Below are positions 19,728 through 26,834 of a stretch of DNA of 64,000 nt, piece by piece. The position numbers and the translations under genes are program-made. Positions within the stretch are counted from its first letter, which is position 1. Every line of letters begins with the position of its first letter. The notes beneath the pieces were generated by a model. It made no database searches. It was not told the origin of the DNA and worked only from the letters and a program-made list of their open reading frames with translations. Source of the DNA: Allochromatium palmeri (GTDB lineage: Bacteria > Pseudomonadota > Gammaproteobacteria > Chromatiales > Chromatiaceae); the NCBI RefSeq assembly GCF_009720725.1, contig NZ_WNKT01000003.1:62001-126000 (forward strand). Direction: 5' to 3'.

Positions 19728-20494
19728 TCCACCCCAGCGCCCTGGTCGACCCAGGTGCTGACCTCGACTCAACCGTCGAGGTCGGACCCTTTGCCGTGAT
19801 CGGCGCCGGGGTTCAGATCGACGCCGGCACGCGCATCGGGCCGCATGCCGTACTGCGCGGGCCGATGCGGATCGGGCGCGACAACCGCATCTTTCAGTTC
19901 GCCTCGGTCGGCGAGGATCCGCAGGACAAGAAATACAGCGGCGAACCGACCCGGCTGGAGATCGGCGACCGCAATCAGGTGCGTGAGTTTACGACCCTGC
20001 ATCGAGGCACCGCGCAGGACCAGGGCGTGACCCGCATCGGCGATGACAATCTGTTCATGGCCTATACCCATGTCGCGCACGACTGCTGCATCGGCAATCA
20101 GGTGATCCTGGCCAATGCCGCCTCGCTCGGCGGGCATGTCGAGATCCAGGACTGGGCCATCCTCGGTGGCTTCACCATCGTGCATCAGTTCTGCCGTATC
20201 GGCGCCCATGCCTTTTGCGCCATGGGGTCGGTGCTCACGCGCGATGTGCCGCCCTATGTCACGGTCGGCGGTCATCCGGCCGAACCGCATGGGATCAACA
20301 GCGAGGGGCTGCGGCGGCGCGGGTTTTCGCCCGAGGCCATCCGCGTCATCAAACGCGCCTATCGCGCGCTCTACATGGCCAATCTCAAGCTCGACGAGGC
20401 CCGTGCTCAGATCACTGACATGGCCGCTGACACGCCCGAGCTGCAACCGCTGCTGGACTTCATCACCTCAGCCGGGCGCGGGTTGGCGCGCTGA
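19724..20494 (+). CDS. lpxA: Acyl-[ACP]-UDP-N-acetylglucosamine O-acyltransferase
   Basis: A 256-residue first enzyme of lipid A synthesis. A left-handed beta-helix of hexapeptide repeats carries the catalytic H119 (with H116) in YTHVAHDC. The C-terminal helical part ([21 protein letters not shown]) matches LpxA. A TTG start overlapping the fabZ stop (TTGA) places MIHPSA at the position of the usual MIDxSA start; a GTG at 19700 would add eight residues. Order lpxD-fabZ-lpxA-lpxB as in E. coli. Confidence 0.96.
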   Translation: MIHPSALVDPGADLDSTVEVGPFAVIGAGVQIDAGTRIGPHAVLRGPMRIGRDNRIFQFASVGEDPQDKKYSGEPTRLEIGDRNQVREFTTLHRGTAQDQGVTRIGDDNLFMAYTHVAHDCCIGNQVILANAASLGGHVEIQDWAILGGFTIVHQFCRIGAHAFCAMGSVLTRDVPPYVTVGGHPAEPHGINSEGLRRRGFSPEAIRVIKRAYRALYMANLKLDEARAQITDMAADTPELQPLLDFITSAGRGLAR

Positions 20495-20497
20495 TCC

Positions 20498-21682
20498 ATG
20501 CACGTTCGAATGGAGGCGCCTGAACCGCTGTTGATCGGCCTGGTTGCCAATGAACCCTCGGGCGATCTGCTCGGGGCCGCGCTGGCGCGGGCGATCCGGG
20601 CGCAATGTCCCGAGGCGCGGTTCGTCGGCGTGGCGGGTCCAAGGATGCGTGAAGTGGGCTGTGAGACGCTGTTCGACATGGAACGGCTGTCGGTGATGGG
20701 GTTGACTGAGGTGCTGGCCCATCTGCCCGAGCTGCTGGGTCTGCGCCGCCGGCTTCGGGAGCATTTCATCGCCCATCCGCCGGCGGTCTTTATCGGCGTG
20801 GATGCGCCCGATTTCAATCTGGGACTGGAGCGTCAGCTTCGCGAGCGCGGGATCAAGACCGTGCATCTGGTCAGCCCGACCGTTTGGGCCTGGCGTGCAG
20901 GACGGGTCAAGGGCATCCGGCGTGCAGTCGATCGGATGCTGTGCATCTTTCCGTTCGAGGAAGACTTTTTGCGTCAGCACGGTGTGCCGGCGACCTATGT
21001 CGGTCATCCGCTGGCCGATGAGATTCCGCTGGCGGTCGATCGTGCTGAGGCGCGCGCCGCGCTTGGACTGCCGGCGGATGCGCCGATCATCGCCCTGCTC
21101 CCTGGAAGCCGGGCCGGCGAGATGCGTCGGCTGGCGGCGCCCTTCATTGGCACCGCGCGGCGTTGTCTTCAGTCGCGGCCTGAACTGCGTTTCGTCGTGC
21201 CGCTGGTCAATGCACGGCTGCGGGCGCTGTTCGAAGCCGAGTTGCAACGGCTCGATCCCGACTTGCCAATGACGCTGGTTGACGGACACAGCCGTGAGGC
21301 CATCGCCGCCGCCGATGTCGTGCTGACCGCTTCGGGGACCGCGACCCTGGAGACGCTGCTGCTCAAGCGCCCGATGGTCGTGGCCTATCGGCTGCATCCG
21401 CTGACCTATCATCTGGTCAAGTGGCTGAAGCTGGTCAAGGTGCCCTATGTCGCCATGGCCAATTTGCTTGCCGGCCGTGCGCTCGCGCCTGAGTTTTTGC
21501 AAGACGACTGTCGGCCCGAGCGTCTGGCTCCGGCGTTGCTGGCCTATCTGGACGATCCAGAGCGCGTCGCCGAGATTCAAGCCGAATATGATCGGATTCA
21601 TCGCGAATTGCGCCGCGATGCGGCGGCGAGCGCCGCGCAGGCGGTGCTGGAACTGATCGACTATCGACTGTCGCCAAGCTGA
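20498..21682 (+). CDS. lpxB: Lipid-A-disaccharide synthase
   Basis: A 394-residue GT19 glycosyltransferase that joins UDP-2,3-diacylglucosamine and lipid X to lipid A disaccharide. Visible motifs are the N-terminal GLVANEPSGDLLGA, VSPTVWAWRAGRVKGI, LLPGSRAGEM and the C-terminal ASGTATLETLLLKRPMVVAYR. The conserved operon is interrupted after this gene by an AT-richer pair of small genes before rnhB. Confidence 0.97.
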   Translation: MHVRMEAPEPLLIGLVANEPSGDLLGAALARAIRAQCPEARFVGVAGPRMREVGCETLFDMERLSVMGLTEVLAHLPELLGLRRRLREHFIAHPPAVFIGVDAPDFNLGLERQLRERGIKTVHLVSPTVWAWRAGRVKGIRRAVDRMLCIFPFEEDFLRQHGVPATYVGHPLADEIPLAVDRAEARAALGLPADAPIIALLPGSRAGEMRRLAAPFIGTARRCLQSRPELRFVVPLVNARLRALFEAELQRLDPDLPMTLVDGHSREAIAAADVVLTASGTATLETLLLKRPMVVAYRLHPLTYHLVKWLKLVKVPYVAMANLLAGRALAPEFLQDDCRPERLAPALLAYLDDPERVAEIQAEYDRIHRELRRDAAASAAQAVLELIDYRLSPS

Positions 21683-21739
21683 CCATCGCAGCGTACTATC
21701 TGCATCCACCCCGAGGATATCTGACAAAAAACTCAGTCG

Positions 21740-21994
21740 ATGCCTGAAATCTGCCGTTTTTATGGAATCGTCATCAGGATGTATTTGATTGACCGCGAAC
21801 ATCCACCACCGCATTTTCACATCAAATATGGTGAATATCAGGCCGTGATGGAGCTTGCAAACCTGAATCTAATCGAGGGTCTCCTGCCAAAAAAATGCCG
21901 CCAACTTGTCCGAGAGTGGGCTGAGCTGCATCAAGATGAATTGATCGAAATGTGGAAAACGCAACGTTTTTATCCTATTCAGCCCTTGGAGTGA
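21740..21994 (+). CDS. DUF4160 domain protein
   Basis: An 84-residue protein with the DUF4160 pattern: MPEI..FYGIVIRMYLIDREHPPPHFHIKYGEYQAVMEL and a C-terminal WAELHQDELIEMWKTQ. The His-rich HPPPHFH segment is the family hallmark. DUF4160 genes are regularly paired with DUF2442 genes and are suspected toxin-antitoxin modules, but no activity is established to my knowledge. The gene is clearly AT-richer than lpxB and rnhB, suggesting transfer. DUF2442 starts 5 bp after its stop. Confidence 0.8.
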   Translation: MPEICRFYGIVIRMYLIDREHPPPHFHIKYGEYQAVMELANLNLIEGLLPKKCRQLVREWAELHQDELIEMWKTQRFYPIQPLE

Positions 21995-21999
21995 GATTG

Positions 22000-22242
22000 A
22001 TGAAACTTCGGCTCATTGAACACCAAGAAGCCTATCGTTTTATGCTCACCTTCGAAAATGGTGCTCGTCGAGAAGTCGATTTACAGGGGTTGATCGGCCA
22101 GCATGTTGCATTAGACGATGTGAAAACCGCGCGTATCGATCCAGAGTGGGGATGTCTGGAGTTTTTGGATGGCCGCGTGGATATCGAACCCAAGACCCTG
22201 TTTCGCTATGCCGGTCTCACTAAGGACAAGCAAGCGGCTTAA
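22000..22242 (+). CDS. DUF2442 domain protein
   Basis: An 80-residue protein with the DUF2442 pattern: an N-terminal beta-hairpin ([33 protein letters not shown]) and a C-terminal strand block ([28 protein letters not shown]). It is the usual partner of DUF4160. The start at 22000 is used because it begins the family domain; a longer in-frame start at 21952 lies inside the DUF4160 gene. Base composition matches its partner, not the flanking genes. Confidence 0.8.
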   Translation: MKLRLIEHQEAYRFMLTFENGARREVDLQGLIGQHVALDDVKTARIDPEWGCLEFLDGRVDIEPKTLFRYAGLTKDKQAA

Positions 22243-22256
22243 GCCGTTTGAATCAC

Positions 22257-22865
22257 ATGCCTGCTGTTCAAACCTCTCGATTCTTTGCTGAACACACCTT
22301 GATCGCCGGCGTTGACGAAGCCGGACGCGGCCCGCTCGCCGGTCCGGTGTGCGCGGCAGCGGTTATCCTCGATCCGGCGCGCCCGATCGCTGGCATCGAT
22401 GACTCCAAGAAACTCAGCCCGGCGCGCCGTGAGCGCCTGGAACCGCTGATCCGCGAACAGGCGCTCGCCTGGTCGGTCGCCTGGGCCAGCGCCGAGGAAA
22501 TCGATCAGATCAACATCCTGCAAGCGACGCTGCTGGCCATGCGCCGGGCGGTTGAGTCACTTCAGATCCGCCCGGAGCGCGTGCTGATCGACGGCAACCG
22601 CTGCCCTGAGCTGGACATCGCGGCCGAGGCCATCGTCGGGGGTGATGGGTCGGTGCCGGCCATCGGCGCGGCCTCGATCCTGGCCAAGGTCGCGCGCGAT
22701 CGGTTCATGGTCGAGCTGGACGCCGAGTGTCCGGGCTATGGCTTTGCCAAGCACAAGGGCTATCCGACCCGCGAACATCTCGACGCCCTGGCACGGCTCG
22801 GACCCTGTCGCTGGCATCGGCTCAGTTTCGCGCCGCTGTCCAAGGCGCGTTCGTCGGCGCGCTGA
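22257..22865 (+). CDS. rnhB: Ribonuclease HII
   Basis: A 202-residue nuclease that removes ribonucleotides from DNA. The catalytic D20-E21 is in [16 protein letters not shown]; further acidic residues are in LIDGNRC and [21 protein letters not shown]. The ATG at 22257 was chosen; a TTG at 22248 would add three residues. In E. coli and many relatives lpxB-rnhB is followed by dnaE; here dnaE is absent and an accessory ATPase pair follows. Confidence 0.96.
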   Translation: MPAVQTSRFFAEHTLIAGVDEAGRGPLAGPVCAAAVILDPARPIAGIDDSKKLSPARRERLEPLIREQALAWSVAWASAEEIDQINILQATLLAMRRAVESLQIRPERVLIDGNRCPELDIAAEAIVGGDGSVPAIGAASILAKVARDRFMVELDAECPGYGFAKHKGYPTREHLDALARLGPCRWHRLSFAPLSKARSSAR

Positions 22866-22968
22866 ATCTCCGGGGACTTGACACTGCTGGCTCCCGCTCC
22901 CGAATGCAATCGATCCCTGACCACGCTGGTGCAGCCATGACACGCCAAAAATCCCTGGAGCGGCACCC

Positions 22969-24132
22969 ATGATCGTGACCTGCCTCAAGCTCAAGAACTG
23001 GCGCAATTTCCGTGAGGTCGACGTGCCACTCGGACCGCGCGCCTATGTCATCGGTGCCAATGCTTCGGGCAAATCGAACCTGCTCGATGTCTTTCGCTTC
23101 CTGCGCGCCCTGGCCCAAGCCGATGGCGGCGGTTTACAGAAAGCCGTCAAGGAACGCGGCGGACTTGGTAAGTTGCGCAGTCTGCACGCGCGCAAGGATT
23201 CCGAGCTACGCATCGAAGTCGAACTGTCCGAATCCAGCCGGGATGAGGCCCCGACCTGGGTCTATCAGCTCGCGTTCAACTCGGATGGCAAGCCTGCGCA
23301 ACGGGCGATCGTGACCGAAGAGCACGTGGAGCATAACGGTGAGCTTATTCTCAGCCGACCTGACGACTCCGATCGAAAAGACCCGGAACGCCTGACCCAG
23401 ACGCACCTGGAACAGATCAACAACAATGCCGAATTTCGCGCCATCGTTGAGTTCTTTGCCGCAACCACCTATCTGCATCTGGTTCCGCAACTGCTCAAAT
23501 ACGGCGGCGAAATCAGCCACCGCGTACTCGAAAACGATCCCTTCGGCCAGGGGCTCATGCAGCGTATCGCCAAGACGGCGAAACGCACCCGCGATGCGCG
23601 CCTGAGACGCATCGAACAAGCCTTGGGGCAAGCCGTGCCGCTGTTCTCTGAGTTACGCTTCGAGCAAGACAAGGTGACAGGACTCTGGCATCTGGAAGCC
23701 AACTTCAAACATTGGCGTCCGCACGGTGCCTGGCAGCAGGAAGATCAGTTATCTGACGGCACCTTGCGTTTGATCGGGTTGCTCTGGGCTTTGCTGGAGA
23801 GCGAAGGATTGTTGTTGCTGGAAGAACCTGAGCTGTCGTTGAACGATGGCATCGTCCAGCATATCCCGCTCTTGATCGACCGTGTCCTGCGCGACCGCAA
23901 AAAACGCCAGTCGACGGTTCAGGTGCTCATCAGCACGCATAGCGAAATGTTGCTGTCCAGGATCACCGATGCCGACAGCCTGCTGCTGATCGAGACGGGC
24001 CATGTTGGCTCCACTGTGCAGCCGCCCGATACCGAAGAGCGTCGCGCCATGGATCACGGTCTCAACGCGGCCGAGGTGCTGTTACCCAAAACAAGTCCGT
24101 CGGGACTGGAGCAGTTGGGATTGTTCGGATGA
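22969..24132 (+). CDS. ABC-type AAA ATPase (AAA_21/OLD-like), first gene of an ATPase-TOPRIM pair
   Basis: A 387-residue SMC/RecF-like ATPase. Visible motifs: Walker A VIGANASGKSNLLDV (residues 27-41), a signature-like LSDGTLRLIGLLWALLESE, Walker B GLLLLEEPELSL, and a switch histidine in ISTHSEML. The central ~150 residues are variable, as in OLD-family ATPases that carry a dimerisation insert. No fused nuclease domain follows; instead the next gene, joined by an ATGA overlap, encodes a TOPRIM-like protein. Comparable split pairs (for example PARIS AriA/AriB) act in phage defence, so defence is a reasonable inference, not a demonstrated role. GGAG lies 8 bases before the ATG. Confidence 0.85.
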   Translation: MIVTCLKLKNWRNFREVDVPLGPRAYVIGANASGKSNLLDVFRFLRALAQADGGGLQKAVKERGGLGKLRSLHARKDSELRIEVELSESSRDEAPTWVYQLAFNSDGKPAQRAIVTEEHVEHNGELILSRPDDSDRKDPERLTQTHLEQINNNAEFRAIVEFFAATTYLHLVPQLLKYGGEISHRVLENDPFGQGLMQRIAKTAKRTRDARLRRIEQALGQAVPLFSELRFEQDKVTGLWHLEANFKHWRPHGAWQQEDQLSDGTLRLIGLLWALLESEGLLLLEEPELSLNDGIVQHIPLLIDRVLRDRKKRQSTVQVLISTHSEMLLSRITDADSLLLIETGHVGSTVQPPDTEERRAMDHGLNAAEVLLPKTSPSGLEQLGLFG

Positions 24133-24728
24133 GGCGAGTGCGTGTCGTGGGCGAGGACGCGCTCTGCTGCGCGCTTGGTGAGCGCCTGGTCTCGACCTGT
24201 CTCCAGGGCTGGCAGTTAGCCCAAACGCCGATCGATACCAAAGGCGTCACCAAGCTGGCCGCAGCACTGCCCCGCTATCTCGAACAGGCGCGGTATGTTC
24301 AGCCGGTGCTGTGCATCGCCGATACTGACGGTCGATGCGTCGCGGAACTGTTGAGCCAATGGCTGCCACGTCCGGACGCGCGCTTGGTGTTACGCCTGGC
24401 CGTCCGCGAGGCCGAGAGTTGGGTGTTGGCTGACCGCGAGGGATTCGCCGAGGCATTGGCCGTGCCATTGAACAAGCTGCCGCAAGCGCCTGATGAAGAA
24501 TTCGATCCCAAGCGGCTGATCCTTACCCTGGTGCGCCGCTCCAAAAAGCGCTTGCTGCGACAGGAAATGGTCTCGCCCGACGACCCGAGCAAACCGGGAT
24601 CGGGTTACAACCTGCATCTGTGCGCTTTCGTGCACCAGCACTGGAACGCGCGGCACGCGGCGCAACGCTCACCGAGCCTGGCACGCGCACTCAGACGCAT
24701 GGAAACTCTTGACGCCGATCATGGCTGA
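24129..24728 (+). CDS. TOPRIM-like (DUF4276-type) protein, partner of the upstream ATPase
   Basis: A 199-residue protein with a TOPRIM-like acidic pattern: E9 in RVRVVGED after the first strand, and D65-x-D67 in VLCIADTDG about 55 residues later. A conserved-looking LAVREAESWVLADREGF segment follows. This layout resembles DUF4276 and related TOPRIM nucleases that accompany AAA ATPases in defence loci. The GED motif differs slightly from the common VEG. The gene overlaps the ATPase gene by 4 bp (ATGA), so the two are coupled. Family assignment is tentative; metal-dependent nuclease activity is inferred from the acidic residues only. Confidence 0.6.
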   Translation: MRRVRVVGEDALCCALGERLVSTCLQGWQLAQTPIDTKGVTKLAAALPRYLEQARYVQPVLCIADTDGRCVAELLSQWLPRPDARLVLRLAVREAESWVLADREGFAEALAVPLNKLPQAPDEEFDPKRLILTLVRRSKKRLLRQEMVSPDDPSKPGSGYNLHLCAFVHQHWNARHAAQRSPSLARALRRMETLDADHG

Positions 24729-24815
24729 AGCGCCCGACGCCAGATGTTTTCTAATGCATCACGCCCGGACGGCGGCACCAAGCACACCGATCGGCGAATG
24801 AGGTTCTGCAAACGC

Positions 24816-24843
24816 AAAAGGGCCGAGGTCATTCCCCCGGCCC
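24816..24843 (-). terminator. Intrinsic terminator of hsp20
   Basis: On the minus strand a 9-bp stem (24835-24843 with 24820-24828, one G-U pair) closes a 6-nt loop and is followed by TTTT (24819-24816). It lies about 40 bp past the hsp20 stop and about 90 bp past the end of the convergent TOPRIM gene. Confidence 0.8.
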
Positions 24844-24880
24844 GTATAGCTCAACGTATCAAGCTAACCGTCGTGCGCGC

Positions 24881-25345
24881 TCAGGCCGCCTTGGCGGCTG
24901 CGGCGTGCTCGATGGCTGGATTGGTGCTGGAACCGCGAATCTCGATGCGCCGCGGCTTCATGGCCTCGGGTACTTCGCGCACCAGGTCGATGTGCAGCAG
25001 GCCGTTCTCAAGACGCGCCTCCTTGACCTTCACATAGTCGGCAACCTGGAAACGGCGCTCGAAGGCGCGATTGGCGATCCCGCGATAGAGGAAATTCCCC
25101 TCACTCTCGGTTGCCTGACGCTGACCGGTGACGGTGAGCAGGCTCTCCTTAGCTTCGATGGTCAGTTCAGCCTCGCTGAAACCCGCCACGGCGAGCGTGA
25201 TGCGATAGCGATTCTCGTCGAGCAACTCGACGTTGTAGGGCGGATAGCCGCCCGGCTCGGTGCGATAGGCCGTCTCCAGCGCATTGGCCAGACGATCAAA
25301 GCCGATCATGGAGCGGAACAGGGGTGAGAAGTCGAGCGTGGACAT
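24881..25345 (-). CDS. Small heat shock protein, Hsp20/IbpA family
   Basis: A 154-residue alpha-crystallin-type holdase that binds unfolding proteins until DnaK/ClpB refold them. N-terminus MSTLDFSPLFRSMIGFDRLANALE as in IbpA. The alpha-crystallin domain spans about residues 36-125 (YPPYNVELLDENRYRITLAVAGFSE to LENGLLHIDL), and the C-terminal IEI motif (RRIEIRG) is present. The gene is monocistronic, with its own terminator. Upstream are a strong sigma-70 promoter overlapped by a perfect CIRCE operator and a ROSE-like hairpin that buries the GGAGGA ribosome site, so both transcription and translation appear heat-controlled. Confidence 0.95.
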   Translation of the reverse strand: MSTLDFSPLFRSMIGFDRLANALETAYRTEPGGYPPYNVELLDENRYRITLAVAGFSEAELTIEAKESLLTVTGQRQATESEGNFLYRGIANRAFERRFQVADYVKVKEARLENGLLHIDLVREVPEAMKPRRIEIRGSSTNPAIEHAAAAKAA

Positions 25346-25348
25346 GAC

Positions 25349-25370
25349 ATATCCTCCAAATGAGCAATAT
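25349..25370 (-). promoter_or_regulatory. ROSE-like RNA thermometer hairpin before hsp20
   Basis: In the mRNA, ATATTGCTC (25370-25362) faces GGAGGATAT (25357-25349) across a 4-nt loop. The outer ATAT/ATAT pairs are perfect; the inner part mixes U-G, G-G and U-G oppositions with a closing C-G. TTGCT opposite GGAGGA is the core of ROSE elements, which hide the Shine-Dalgarno of small heat shock genes at low temperature. The start codon lies 6 bases after GGAGGA. Confidence 0.65.
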
Positions 25371-25441
25371 GAACAGACAGTTGGCGTTCGTTACGAACCG
25401 CCGGTTGGGCAATCCCCCGAGGGGCGATCGCTTGCGTGAAG

Positions 25442-25470
25442 AATATAGGCATCGATTAGCACTCTGTCAA
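25442..25470 (-). promoter_or_regulatory. Sigma-70 promoter of hsp20
   Basis: On the minus strand TTGACA (25470-25465) and TATATT (25447-25442) are 17 bp apart, a near-perfect sigma-70 promoter. The -35 lies inside the CIRCE spacer. Transcription should begin near 25435, about 90 nt before the start codon. Confidence 0.8.
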
Positions 25471-25482
25471 GGGGAGTGCTAA
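25456..25482. promoter_or_regulatory. CIRCE operator (HrcA binding site)
   Basis: TTAGCACTC (25456-25464), a 9-bp spacer, then GAGTGCTAA (25474-25482): a perfect match to the CIRCE consensus. It covers the -35 box of the hsp20 promoter, so bound HrcA should block RNA polymerase. The nearest other gene, nspC, starts 174 bp away on the opposite strand. Confidence 0.93.
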
Positions 25483-25655
25483 TTCTTGACGCCCCCGCCC
25501 CTGGTGGCCATCATGAGCAGCCGCTCAGCGCCGTTCGTCATCAAAGTGTCATGCGCGGCCTTTAGAGTTGAACCAGGGTGCTGTCCAGCCCACACAGCCA
25601 TGCCTCGGTGCCCGAGTGCGCGCGACTTTCCGGCCCCCTCCCCACGAGTTTCCAT

Positions 25656-26768
25656 ATGTCGATGACAGACCTGGCTACCCCCTATTATTTGATCGACGAG
25701 TCCCGGCTCAAGCACAACCTTGAGATCATCCAGCAGGTGCGCGAGCGCTCCGGCGCCAAATCGGTGCTGGCGCTCAAGTGCTTCTCGACCTGGTGCGTGT
25801 TCGATCTGATGCGCCAGCACATGGACGGCACCACCAGCAGCTCGCTCTACGAGGCGCGTCTGGGTTACGAGGAATTCGGCGGCGAGGTCCATGCCTACAG
25901 CGTCGGGTTTTCGCGCGACGAAGTGCTGGCGGTGCGCGAGTTCGCCGACAAGCTCATCTTCAACTCGCTGTCGCAGTTGCGGCAGTTCCAGCCGGACGTG
26001 GCGGGCCTGAATCTGGGGTTGCGCGTCAATCCGGGCATCAGCTATTCGAACTTCGATCTGGCCGATCCGGCGCGGCGCTATTCGCGCCTGGGTGTCAGCG
26101 ACAAGCGCGCGCTGGCCGAGGTCGCGCCCTGGCTCAAGGGGCTGATGTTCCATTTCAACTGCGAGAACCCGGACGTCGACAATATCCGCGCCTCGCTGGC
26201 GACCCTCGGGCGCGAGTACGGCGAGCTGCTGCATCGGATGGAGTGGGTGAGTCTCGGCGGCGGGCTGTCCTTCACCCAGGACGGCTATGCGCTGGATGCC
26301 TTCTGCGACGCCCTGCGCGCGTTCAGCCAGGCGTTCGACATCCAGGTCTATCTGGAGCCGGGCGAGGCGGCCATTACTCAGAGCACCGAGCTCGTGACCA
26401 CCGTGCTCGATGTGGTGCACAATGAGATCGATATCGCCATCATCGACGCCTCGCTGGAGGCGCACATGCTCGACCATCTCGTCTATCGGACCAACCCCCG
26501 GCTTACCAGCCCGCCGCCCGGCGAACATCGGATGATGGTCGCCGGACGCACCTGTCTGGCCGGTGACGTCTTCGGTGACTTCAGACTCGCCGCACCGCTG
26601 CACGTCGGCGACGAGGTGCGTATCGCCGATGCCGGCGGTTACACCATGGTCAAGGTCAACTGGTTCAATGGCGTGGCCATGCCCGCGATCGTCGTGCGCC
26701 GGCTCGATGGCACGCTGGAGCGGGTGCGCGCGTTCGGCTATGACGACTTCAAGCGCAGTCTGTCCTGA
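25656..26768 (+). CDS. nspC: Carboxynorspermidine/carboxyspermidine decarboxylase
   Basis: A 370-residue PLP-dependent fold-III decarboxylase. The PLP lysine is in SVLALKCFSTW near the N-terminus; HFNCENPD, the glycine loop SLGGGLSF and LEPGEA bind PLP phosphate and substrate. It removes CO2 from carboxyspermidine or carboxynorspermidine to give spermidine or norspermidine. ATG 25656 begins MSMTDLATPYYLIDE, the normal family N-terminus. It is followed 66 bp later by the dehydrogenase that makes its substrate. Which polyamine is made cannot be told from sequence. Confidence 0.92.
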   Translation: MSMTDLATPYYLIDESRLKHNLEIIQQVRERSGAKSVLALKCFSTWCVFDLMRQHMDGTTSSSLYEARLGYEEFGGEVHAYSVGFSRDEVLAVREFADKLIFNSLSQLRQFQPDVAGLNLGLRVNPGISYSNFDLADPARRYSRLGVSDKRALAEVAPWLKGLMFHFNCENPDVDNIRASLATLGREYGELLHRMEWVSLGGGLSFTQDGYALDAFCDALRAFSQAFDIQVYLEPGEAAITQSTELVTTVLDVVHNEIDIAIIDASLEAHMLDHLVYRTNPRLTSPPPGEHRMMVAGRTCLAGDVFGDFRLAAPLHVGDEVRIADAGGYTMVKVNWFNGVAMPAIVVRRLDGTLERVRAFGYDDFKRSLS

Positions 26769-26834
26769 TCCGCGCCCGACCACCCTGTTTTCCGAGCCAC
26801 TCTTCAACCACAGCAACGTCCAATCGAGAACTCC

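Noticed and set aside
22878-22912. TTGACA at 22878-22883 as a promoter for the ATPase-TOPRIM pair
   Set aside because: The -35 match is perfect but no acceptable -10 lies 16-18 bp downstream. It remains possible that the pair has its own promoter here, but I cannot support it.
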